Below, piece by piece: positions 55,833 to 64,000 of a stretch of 64,000 nucleotides of DNA. Numbering within the stretch: position 1 is the first letter of the stretch; the number at the start of each line of letters is the position of its first letter. Position numbers and translations under genes: made by a program. The DNA is from Zhongshania sp. (GTDB taxonomy: Bacteria; Pseudomonadota; Gammaproteobacteria; Pseudomonadales; Spongiibacteraceae), in assembly GCF_029212375.1 (NCBI RefSeq), contig NZ_JARGNU010000010.1:1-64000 (forward strand), in the 5' to 3' direction. A model generated the notes under the pieces. That model was not told the DNA's origin, did not search any database, and was given only the letters and a program-made list of their open reading frames with translations.

Positions 55833-55939
55833 ACAAGCTCCTAGAAATTCGAAAACGGCGTGATTCATGCTAGGCTTGCACGCCAACACTTTAGTCGAGG
55901 CCGGAAACGGCCAATTAGCGCATTACGAGGATCCCGCTT

Positions 55940-56983
55940 TTGAACCTGCCCAACCCCAAGACCCTGATTTGGCCAACACTCTGCGGGGTATTACTGGGCC
56001 TATGCATACTCACCTACCTACAGAGCCAGCGCGACCGCGACTACGTTTACGCCGTTGAGCACGCTGCTCCGGCAGTAGCCAACATATACACCACCAAGGT
56101 CGTTCAGCAGCGCCACCCCCTCGCCAATGACCCGCTATTCAAACACTTTTTCAGCCGCAACGGCAAAGTCAAACAACAGCTCGAACGCAGCTTGGGCTCT
56201 GGGGTTATTGTTAGCGATGCCGGCTACTTGCTCACCAACTACCACGTTATTAACGGCGCCGACGAAATATTAGTACTACTTCACGACGGCCGCCAAGCCC
56301 TTGCCAGCGTTATTGGTAGCGACGCCGACACTGATCTTGCGGTACTTAAAATCGACCTAGATGGACTCACCAGTATAAGCATCGGCGATCCGAGTAAAAT
56401 ACGGGTCGGCAATATCGTTTTAGCTATTGGCAACCCCTATGGTTTTGGGCAAACCGTAACTCAGGGCATTGTCAGCGCCACCGGCCGCTACGGCCTTGGC
56501 CTGAGCCAATTTGAAAATTTTATTCAAACCGATGCGGCCATCAACCCTGGCAACTCCGGCGGCGCACTAATCGACACCAAAGGCCGCCTGCTTGGAATCA
56601 ATACCGCCATCTACACCCAGAGCGGCGGTTCAACCGGCATAGGCCTTGCCATTCCCACGGATCTCGCGCTGCGCACCATGAGCGACCTCATTAGCTACGG
56701 CCGCCCCCTGCGTGGCTGGCTGGGTATCGAGGTGCAGCCGGTGGGCATTGGCACTAACGGCGTGGTCATAACCGCCCTAGCCACTAGCGGCCCAGCCGAG
56801 AAGGCGGGGCTCAAAATTGGTGACATTCTCACTGAAATTAACGGTGAACAAGTCGGCGACGGTCACGCAGGCATGAAGCTGATCACTTACACTCGCCCAG
56901 GCGAGCGGGTGCGAATCGGATTATTGCGGGGTGAAGAGGTACTCACTATCGAGACGCAAGTGGCCGAGCGCCCCAATAGCTAA
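55940..56983 (+). CDS. DegS/AlgW-type periplasmic serine protease
   Basis: A 347-residue HtrA-family protease anchored by one N-terminal helix (WPTLCGVLLGLCILTYL). The triad is in LLTNYHVINGA (His), DADTDLAVLKI (Asp) and NPGNSGGALI (Ser). One C-terminal PDZ domain starts near residue 255. One PDZ and an anchor are the DegS/AlgW form, which cuts the anti-sigma factor RseA/MucA under envelope stress. It starts at TTG with GAGG upstream. It ends 1 nt before the convergent hisC. The place beside hisC matches algW of Pseudomonas. Confidence 0.9.
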   Translation: MNLPNPKTLIWPTLCGVLLGLCILTYLQSQRDRDYVYAVEHAAPAVANIYTTKVVQQRHPLANDPLFKHFFSRNGKVKQQLERSLGSGVIVSDAGYLLTNYHVINGADEILVLLHDGRQALASVIGSDADTDLAVLKIDLDGLTSISIGDPSKIRVGNIVLAIGNPYGFGQTVTQGIVSATGRYGLGLSQFENFIQTDAAINPGNSGGALIDTKGRLLGINTAIYTQSGGSTGIGLAIPTDLALRTMSDLISYGRPLRGWLGIEVQPVGIGTNGVVITALATSGPAEKAGLKIGDILTEINGEQVGDGHAGMKLITYTRPGERVRIGLLRGEEVLTIETQVAERPNS

Positions 56984-56984
56984 A

Positions 56985-58046
56985 TCAATTGGCTAGAATT
57001 GCCTGCAAAGACGCAAGCAACACGGCATTCTCTTCTGGGCGACCAACGGTAATCCGCAAATATTGCTCAATACGAGCTTGTTTGAAGTGGCGAACGATTA
57101 CGCCATCTTCACGCAAGCCGGCAGCCAAGGCGGCCGCATCGCGGCTGCAGTGACGACAAAACACAAAGTTCGCCGCCGAGGGCAACACCTCAAAATCCAG
57201 CGCCGTTAACGCCTGCACAAGCTTATCGCGCTCACTGACTACCGCTTGTTGGCACTGTTCAAAATAGGCCTGATCGGCAAACGAGGCGACCGCGCCACGC
57301 TGCGCGAGTCGATCGAGAGGATAAGAGTTAAAGCTGTTCTTAATTCGCTCTAAAGCCTCAATCAAATCTGGGTGACCAACGGCAAACCCCACGCGCAAAC
57401 CCGCCAGCGAACGCGACTTAGACAAGGTCTGAGTAACGAGCAAATTAGGAAAGCGCTCAACGAGACAAATTGCCGATTCGCCGCCAAAATCCACATAGGC
57501 CTCATCGATAACGACCACGGTCTCGGTATTCACCATCAATAGCCGCTCAATCTCGGCGAGGGGCAAAAAGCATCCCGTCGGCGCATTTGGGTTGGGGAAA
57601 ATAATCCCGCCCTTCATGCCCGTGTAATCGCCAACCCGAATTTGGAAAGACTCGTCCAGCGGTATCGCCTCATAGGGAATACCGTACAAACCACAGTAAA
57701 CTGGATAAAAGCTGTAGGTAATATCGGGAAATAGCAGCGGCTTACCGTGCTGAAACAGGCCGTGAAAAATATGCGCCAGCACTTCATCTGAACCGTTGCC
57801 AACAAACACCTGTGCGGCGTCCACGCCGTGATAATCAGCAATCGCTGCTTTTAACAAATCGCTATTGGGATCTGGGTAGCGGCGCAAATCATCGCCCAGC
57901 TCATCCTGTATCGCCGCCAACACCTTTGGCGACGGTCCGTAGGGATTCTCATTGGTATTAAGCTTGGTGAGCTTGTGCATTTTAGGCTGTTCACCAGGCA
58001 CATAGGGCACCAAGCCCTTAACGAAGGGACTCCAAAACCGGCTCAT
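56985..58046 (-). CDS. hisC: Histidinol-phosphate aminotransferase
   Basis: HisC is a PLP enzyme of histidine synthesis. The 353 residues show [76 protein letters not shown] and [15 protein letters not shown] (PLP Lys). It overlaps hisD by 4 nt. The set murA-hisG-hisD-hisC is a Pseudomonas-type arrangement. Confidence 0.96.
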   Translation of the reverse strand: MSRFWSPFVKGLVPYVPGEQPKMHKLTKLNTNENPYGPSPKVLAAIQDELGDDLRRYPDPNSDLLKAAIADYHGVDAAQVFVGNGSDEVLAHIFHGLFQHGKPLLFPDITYSFYPVYCGLYGIPYEAIPLDESFQIRVGDYTGMKGGIIFPNPNAPTGCFLPLAEIERLLMVNTETVVVIDEAYVDFGGESAICLVERFPNLLVTQTLSKSRSLAGLRVGFAVGHPDLIEALERIKNSFNSYPLDRLAQRGAVASFADQAYFEQCQQAVVSERDKLVQALTALDFEVLPSAANFVFCRHCSRDAAALAAGLREDGVIVRHFKQARIEQYLRITVGRPEENAVLLASLQAILAN

Positions 58047-59374
58047 GTCGACTCCTCGCCAGCGCTATTCGCAGGCAATAAACGGTACTCTGCACTGCGG
58101 GCGTGAGCAGTTAAAGACTCACCCCTGGCCAGCACCGAAGCCACCTTGGCCAACTCTGCAGCACCCGCCGCCGAACAGCCAATAATAGATGAGCGCTTTT
58201 GAAAATCGTAAACACCCAGCGGCGAAGAAAACCGCGCGGTGCCCGACGTTGGCAATACGTGGTTCGGCCCAGCACAGTAATCACCCAGCGCCTCAGGCGT
58301 ATAGCGCCCCATAAAAATCGCCCCCGCGTGACGAATTTTTGGCAGCAAGGCCTCGGCATTGTCCACCGACAACTCCAAATGCTCTGGGGCGATGCGATTG
58401 CTTAACGCAATGGCTTCGTCGAGATCCTTCACCAAAATCAGGGCGCCACGCGCCAATAGCGACTGGCGAATAATCGCTGCCCGCTCAGACTCTGGCAATA
58501 ATTTGGCAATACTCGCGGCCACGGCATCCAAAAATGCGGCATCGGGGCTCAGCAAAATAGACTGCGCATCTTCGTCGTGTTCGGCTTGAGAAAACAAATC
58601 CATCGCAATCCAATCTGGATCGGTTTTACCGTCGCAGATCACCAGTATTTCCGAGGGGCCGGCAATCATATCCAAGCCAACGCTGCCGAAAACCTGACGC
58701 TTCGCAGTGGCCACATAAATGTTGCCTGGGCCAACGATTTTATCAACCTTAGGAATGGTCTCAGTGCCGTAGGCCAAGGCACCAACTGCTTGCGCGCCGC
58801 CCACAGTAAACACCCGATCAACACCGGCGATTGCGGCCGCCGCCAAGACCATGTCGTTGACAAAGCCCTTTGGGGTTGGCGACACCATAATCAATTCATC
58901 CACCCCCGCCACCTTGGCGGGAATCGCATTCATTAACACCGATGAGGGGTAGGTTGCTTTGCCACCGGGCACGTACAAGCCAACCCGCTCAAGCGGGGTG
59001 ATTTGCTGACCCAGCACGGTGCCGTCTGCCTCGGTGTAAGACCAAGACTCCTGACGCTGATGCTGGTGATAGCTGCGGATACGCTCGGCAGCTTTTTCCA
59101 ACGCCGCGCGAACATCCGCGGGAATGGATTGCAAAGCCGCCTGCATGCGCGTCTGCGAAATCTCTAGCTCAGCAGCCGTCGCCACATCTACGCCATCAAA
59201 CTGCTTGGTATAAGCCAGCAATGCCGCATCGCCGTCGCCGCGGATAGCCGCTAATACACTGGCCACGGTGTTGGACACCATGGGATTGGTCGTGGCCTCC
59301 CAGTCTAGCAAAGCCGTTAGTGCGGCATCAAAACCGGCATCTGCCGCGCTCATGCGCCGAATAAGTTCCGCCAT
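58043..59374 (-). CDS. hisD: Histidinol dehydrogenase
   Basis: HisD oxidises histidinol to histidine in two NAD-dependent steps with zinc. The 443 residues show [60 protein letters not shown] and [29 protein letters not shown] (zinc ligands), PEHLELSV and [18 protein letters not shown] follow. It overlaps hisC by 4 nt, and its start shares a base with the hisG stop. Confidence 0.97.
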   Translation of the reverse strand: MAELIRRMSAADAGFDAALTALLDWEATTNPMVSNTVASVLAAIRGDGDAALLAYTKQFDGVDVATAAELEISQTRMQAALQSIPADVRAALEKAAERIRSYHQHQRQESWSYTEADGTVLGQQITPLERVGLYVPGGKATYPSSVLMNAIPAKVAGVDELIMVSPTPKGFVNDMVLAAAAIAGVDRVFTVGGAQAVGALAYGTETIPKVDKIVGPGNIYVATAKRQVFGSVGLDMIAGPSEILVICDGKTDPDWIAMDLFSQAEHDEDAQSILLSPDAAFLDAVAASIAKLLPESERAAIIRQSLLARGALILVKDLDEAIALSNRIAPEHLELSVDNAEALLPKIRHAGAIFMGRYTPEALGDYCAGPNHVLPTSGTARFSSPLGVYDFQKRSSIIGCSAAGAAELAKVASVLARGESLTAHARSAEYRLLPANSAGEEST

Positions 59375-60030
59375 TACACAGACTCCGATGCAGCTTGGCG
59401 AGCCTCCACGGCGGCCGTCAATTTGCCGATAATATCTTGAATGCTCTGGTGCTTACGCTTCATCGCCGCCTTGTTAACCACCAAGCGCGAGCTGACATCG
59501 GCAATCATATCCCGCGGCTCCATACCATTGGCGCGCAGGGTATTGCCGGTATCAACAATATCGACGATCAAGTCAGCCAAATTCATCAAGGGCGCCAGCT
59601 CCATCGCCCCATAGAGTTTGATTAATTCCACTTGGATACCCCGCTCAGCAAAATGACGCCGCGCAACGTTCACAAATTTGGTCGCCACCCGCACTCGGCC
59701 GTGAGGCAGTGCTTCGCCAACTCGCCCCGCAGTCATTAAGCGACAGCGGGCAATATTCAGGTCCAGCGGCTCATACATATCTGCCGCGCCGATCTCGAGC
59801 AGCATATCTTTGCCCGCCACACCAATATCTGCCGAGCCCAGTTTTACATAGGTCGGCACATCGGTACCGCGAATCACAATTAGCTGAATATGAGCGTGAT
59901 TGGTTTCAAAAATCAACTTGCGGCTGCTGCTGATATCTTCGAGCGGCACAATGCCAGCCTCGGCTAGCAGGGGCAGGGTTTCTTTAAGAATACGCCCTTT
60001 AGTTAGGGCGATAGTAACCGGCTGATCCAC
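59374..60030 (-). CDS. hisG: ATP phosphoribosyltransferase, short form
   Basis: HisG makes the first committed intermediate of histidine synthesis. The 218 residues are the short form, which lacks the C-terminal regulatory domain and works with HisZ, encoded elsewhere. It shows [47 protein letters not shown] and [20 protein letters not shown]. It starts at GTG after GGAG, 26 nt past murA. Confidence 0.96.
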   Translation of the reverse strand: MDQPVTIALTKGRILKETLPLLAEAGIVPLEDISSSRKLIFETNHAHIQLIVIRGTDVPTYVKLGSADIGVAGKDMLLEIGAADMYEPLDLNIARCRLMTAGRVGEALPHGRVRVATKFVNVARRHFAERGIQVELIKLYGAMELAPLMNLADLIVDIVDTGNTLRANGMEPRDMIADVSSRLVVNKAAMKRKHQSIQDIIGKLTAAVEARQAASESV

Positions 60031-60056
60031 AAGTAAACTCCAAGAACTGATAAATT

Positions 60057-61349
<1,293 letters not shown>

Positions 61350-61583
61350 TCAGGCTTGGGCTTCCTCGGGGGTAATAGCTTTAATATTAATAGCGTGCAG
61401 TGAACCGTCGCGGATCCAATCGTTAACTGCAGCATAAACCAATTGCTGGCGTTTAACTGCGCGCAAACCGGCAAACGCAGCACTCACAACCCGAACATCA
61501 AAATGACTGCCGTCGCCGCCAACAGCCACTTCGCTCTCGGGGAAATGTTCAGAAAGACGTTGTTCAATCTGGTCTGTTTGCAT
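61350..61583 (-). CDS. ibaG: BolA family protein IbaG
   Basis: A 77-residue BolA-like protein. GDGSHFDVRVVSAAFAGLRAVKRQQLVYAAVND holds the helix-turn and the conserved H/R-x-Q-x-V-Y-x-A pattern. IbaG works with monothiol glutaredoxin in iron-sulfur handling and acid stress. I start at the ATG at 61583 (MQTDQIEQRL). It comes before murA as in E. coli, but the STAS-domain mlaB that normally precedes it is absent. Confidence 0.92.
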   Translation of the reverse strand: MQTDQIEQRLSEHFPESEVAVGGDGSHFDVRVVSAAFAGLRAVKRQQLVYAAVNDWIRDGSLHAINIKAITPEEAQA

Positions 61584-61702
61584 GACAATTCTACCTGTAT
61601 TCATCACTAGCGATATCAAGCGCGGAATTGTACGCAATTGCGGTCAACATGGCGAGGTGAATACCCCTTCGGACTTAACACCTCGCCAAGAATGCTTCTA
61701 TT

Positions 61703-62374
61703 TTATTCAGCAGCCTTTTCCATCACTTCTTTCGGCACGACAATCCAGTTATCAATGACTTTATCGACATCACCATCATATTGTTTTAAAGCAGCATTAA
61801 ACTGACTTGAAAAGATACGACCCAAGTTCACACCCTCGATAATCACATTTCGCAGCTTCCACATACCATTAGAATCTTTACGAACGGAATACACCAGCTG
61901 GTAGGGCTTTGCGCGCTCACCATAAATATCTTGGCGCACGCCCACATTGCCGGATAAGTCCACATCATCTTCCAGCGGCAGTACTTCTATTCGATTCCCA
62001 TTAAAACCCAGCAGACCTTTTGAGTAAGTATTAATCAGACCATCTTTAAAACTATCGGTAAAACGAATAACCCGCTCGCGGAACTGGGCGCGCTCGGCAT
62101 CAGTCTTCAGGCTCTCGTAATAACCTCGGCTGCCGTATTTCCCCATAATGCCGCGAGCAAAACTTTGAAAGTCGACAACATCATCCATTATGCGGCGCAC
62201 TTCACTGGTAAAGCGCTCCGGATCTTTATCTACATAGCTACGCGCCTCCTCAATTACTTTCACCAACTCTTGAGTGGTGTCGGCAACCAGCTCATATGGC
62301 CCCTTCGCCGCAGCAGATGCCTGACTAAACAGGCCAAAAGTCATCAATGCCGCCAGTAAAATTTGCTTAAACAT
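61703..62374 (-). CDS. mlaC: Periplasmic phospholipid-binding protein MlaC
   Basis: MlaC ferries phospholipid between the outer-membrane MlaA complex and the inner-membrane MlaFEDB transporter. The 223 residues have a Sec signal (MFKQILLAALMTFGLFSQASA), then the Tol-Tol-Ttg2 domain with FQSFARGIMGKYGSRGYYESL and FRERVIRFTDSFKDGLINTYSKGLLGFNGN. The C-terminus fits MlaC. It lies between ibaG and kdsD, but mlaF, mlaE, mlaD and mlaB are not here: upstream is directly kdsD on the other strand, and only 119 nt separate it from ibaG. Confidence 0.93.
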   Translation of the reverse strand: MFKQILLAALMTFGLFSQASAAAKGPYELVADTTQELVKVIEEARSYVDKDPERFTSEVRRIMDDVVDFQSFARGIMGKYGSRGYYESLKTDAERAQFRERVIRFTDSFKDGLINTYSKGLLGFNGNRIEVLPLEDDVDLSGNVGVRQDIYGERAKPYQLVYSVRKDSNGMWKLRNVIIEGVNLGRIFSSQFNAALKQYDGDVDKVIDNWIVVPKEVMEKAAE

Positions 62375-62566
62375 AGTTTTCCCTCAATAAATTTAAACCG
62401 TATAAACACGGCACAACACTGCTAACCGTAAGCTTCGACCCCCTTTCACGGGAATGTCTCCCAAATCTCAGGCCAGCTAATCCTGTTATTTTGTCACATT
62501 GGAAATTATCATAGCTAACATTAGCCCCAGCTTAACGGGCAATTCACATAATTCAGGTAATCGCGC

Positions 62567-63541
62567 GTGACCAATCCATCATCTTATACCAGCTCAGCCC
62601 TGCGTGTTATCCGCATGGAAAGGGACGCCGTTGCCGTTCTCGCCGAGCGCATCGACGAAAGCTTCGGCCGCGCCTGCGACATTCTACTCGCTTGCAAGGG
62701 TCGCGTCGTGGTGACTGGCATGGGTAAATCCGGTCATATCGGCAATAAAATTGCCGCCACCCTCGCCAGCACCGGCACCCCCGCTTTTTTTGTTCATCCG
62801 GGCGAGGCCAGCCACGGCGACTTGGGCATGATCACCGCCGGCGACGTAGTGATTGCGCTATCTAACTCCGGCACCACTGGCGAATTAATTACTATTTTAC
62901 CCCTGCTTAAATTGCTGGCCGTGCCGGTGATTGCCCTCACCGGCAACCCCGCCTCAGAGCTCGCCACCACCGCAGACGTGCACCTAAACGTCGGCGTGGC
63001 CGAAGAAGCCTGCCCGCTAAACCTCGCGCCCACGTCTAGCACTACGGTTACCTTAGTCATGGGCGACGCACTGGCTATCGCCCTGTTAGAGGCCAGAGGC
63101 TTTACCGCCAACGACTTCGCCCTGTCCCACCCCGGTGGCGCGCTGGGCCGCAGGCTCATACTCAAAATTGATAGCATTATGCACACTGGCGACAGCATTC
63201 CCAAAATCACGCTGGGCAGTGCCCTAAGCGGCGCCCTGCTGGAGATGAGCAGCAAAACCCTTGGCATGACCACAGTAGTTGACCAAAATGGCGTACTCGC
63301 CGGCATCTTCACTGATGGCGACCTGCGCCGCGCTATTGACCGCGGTATTGATATACACAGCTGCCCGATAGATGACATTATGACCCGCAACTGCCGCACC
63401 ATTAAGCCAGGCACTATGGCGGCGGAAGCACTGCGCATTATGGAAGATAATAAAATTACGGTACTGGTTGCCGTTAACGACAATGGCCAACCCGTTGGCG
63501 TCATCCACACCCACGACCTGCTCAAAGCAGGCGTTGCCTAG
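62567..63541 (+). CDS. kdsD: Arabinose-5-phosphate isomerase KdsD
   Basis: KdsD turns ribulose-5-phosphate into arabinose-5-phosphate for Kdo and LPS core synthesis. The 324 residues have an N-terminal SIS domain (VVTGMGKSGHIGNKIAATLASTGTPAFFVHPGEASHGDLGM, ALSNSGTTGE) and two CBS domains (about 205-265 and 272-324). It starts at GTG. It is divergent from mlaC across 192 nt and is followed by kdsC after 14 nt. Confidence 0.96.
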   Translation: MTNPSSYTSSALRVIRMERDAVAVLAERIDESFGRACDILLACKGRVVVTGMGKSGHIGNKIAATLASTGTPAFFVHPGEASHGDLGMITAGDVVIALSNSGTTGELITILPLLKLLAVPVIALTGNPASELATTADVHLNVGVAEEACPLNLAPTSSTTVTLVMGDALAIALLEARGFTANDFALSHPGGALGRRLILKIDSIMHTGDSIPKITLGSALSGALLEMSSKTLGMTTVVDQNGVLAGIFTDGDLRRAIDRGIDIHSCPIDDIMTRNCRTIKPGTMAAEALRIMEDNKITVLVAVNDNGQPVGVIHTHDLLKAGVA

Positions 63542-63555
63542 GAAACTGCAGCACC

Positions 63556-64000
63556 ATGCATAGCGTGATTGAAAAAGCGAAAACCATCAAACTTTTGGCG
63601 ATGGACGTCGACGGCGTACTCACCGATGGCAGCCTCTACTTTGGCAATAGTGGCGAAGAAATGAAGGCCTTCAGCATTCTCGACGGCCTCGGCATTAAAT
63701 TGCTTCGCGATGCAGGCATTAAGCCGGCAATCATTACCGGTCGCTGCTCAGAGCTGGTCAAGCGCCGCGCTGGCGAACTTAAAATCGAACTGATCTATCA
63801 AGGCCGCGAAGACAAACTCGTCGCCCTCGAAGAATTGCGCGCCGACCTCGGCCTTGAAATGCAAGACATCGCCTATGTCGGCGACGACCTGCCCGACCTC
63901 TCCGCCATCCGCAAAGCTGGGCTCGGCATTACCGTTGCCAACGGCCACCACTTCGTTGCCCGTCACGCCGACTGGCAAACCACCGCTGCGGGTGGCAACG
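63556..64000 (+). CDS. kdsC: 3-deoxy-D-manno-octulosonate 8-phosphate phosphatase KdsC (cut by window end)
   Basis: A HAD phosphatase that makes free Kdo. The first 148 codons are visible and run past the window end. KLLAMDVDGVLTDGSLYFG holds the nucleophile DxD, FSILDGLGIKLL and ITGRCSELVKRRAGEL follow, and YVGDDLPDLSAI is motif IV. LptC, LptA and LptB genes are likely to follow outside the window (inference from the conserved order). Confidence 0.96.
   Translation, partial: MHSVIEKAKTIKLLAMDVDGVLTDGSLYFGNSGEEMKAFSILDGLGIKLLRDAGIKPAIITGRCSELVKRRAGELKIELIYQGREDKLVALEELRADLGLEMQDIAYVGDDLPDLSAIRKAGLGITVANGHHFVARHADWQTTAAGGN

Overview
The window looks like the chromosome of a marine, Pseudomonas-like gammaproteobacterium. 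The gene order ampE-ampD-DUF1631-nadC-pilA-pilB-pilC-pilD-coaE-yacG is the arrangement known from Pseudomonas. So are the single block mraZ...ftsZ-lpxC-secA-argJ-mutT and the sets murA-hisG-hisD-hisC, petABC-sspA-sspB and lpoA-yraN-diaA-dolP. Cellvibrionales/Spongiibacteraceae is my best guess for the family, by inference only; no 16S rRNA lies in the window.

Bases 1-2965 are the only clearly accessory part. It is sparsely coding and holds a DUF2750 protein in what looks like a complete integron gene cassette, with an attC-like site at its 3' end and a core site at its 5' end. It also holds two toxin-antitoxin pairs (YefM-YoeB and BrnT-BrnA), a small membrane-protein ORF on the other strand, and four copies of an unexplained repeat between the genes. 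No integrase gene is in view, so I read it as an attC-cassette cluster or a decayed integron tail next to cobC.

Bases 2966-5844 carry cobalamin genes (cobC, cobT, cobU on the minus strand; a PduO-type adenosyltransferase on the plus strand). Then come a ROK sugar kinase, AmpE/AmpD (muropeptide recycling and beta-lactamase signalling), a large DUF1631 protein and nadC. Bases 11812-19874 are a type IV pilus locus: pilin PilA, PilB, PilC and PilD, with an O-antigen-ligase-like oligosaccharyltransferase and a sulfatase-fold phospho-transferase flanking the pilin. A sigma-54 promoter and a palindromic upstream site precede pilA. coaE, yacG, mutT, argJ and secA follow.

Bases 25429-43071 are a complete division and cell wall (dcw) cluster on the minus strand: mraZ, rsmH, ftsL, ftsI, murE, murF, mraY, murD, ftsW, murG, murC, ddl, ftsQ, ftsA, ftsZ, lpxC. 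A clear sigma-70 promoter and a run of MraZ boxes lie in front of mraZ. RNase P RNA and rsmI lie just upstream. The plus-strand lpoA-yraN-diaA-dolP set follows and ends at a bidirectional terminator facing sspB and sspA.

Bases 49385-53110 encode the cytochrome bc1 complex, with cytochrome b and c1 joined in one reading frame, then ribosomal proteins S9 and L13. zapE, zapG, a Nif3-family protein and a DegS/AlgW protease come next. hisC-hisD-hisG, murA, ibaG and an mlaC that lacks its usual mla partners follow on the minus strand. The window ends with kdsD and the start of kdsC on the plus strand. The most unusual points are the cassette island with its repeat family, the pilin-modification neighbourhood, the cytochrome b-c1 fusion and the orphan mlaC.
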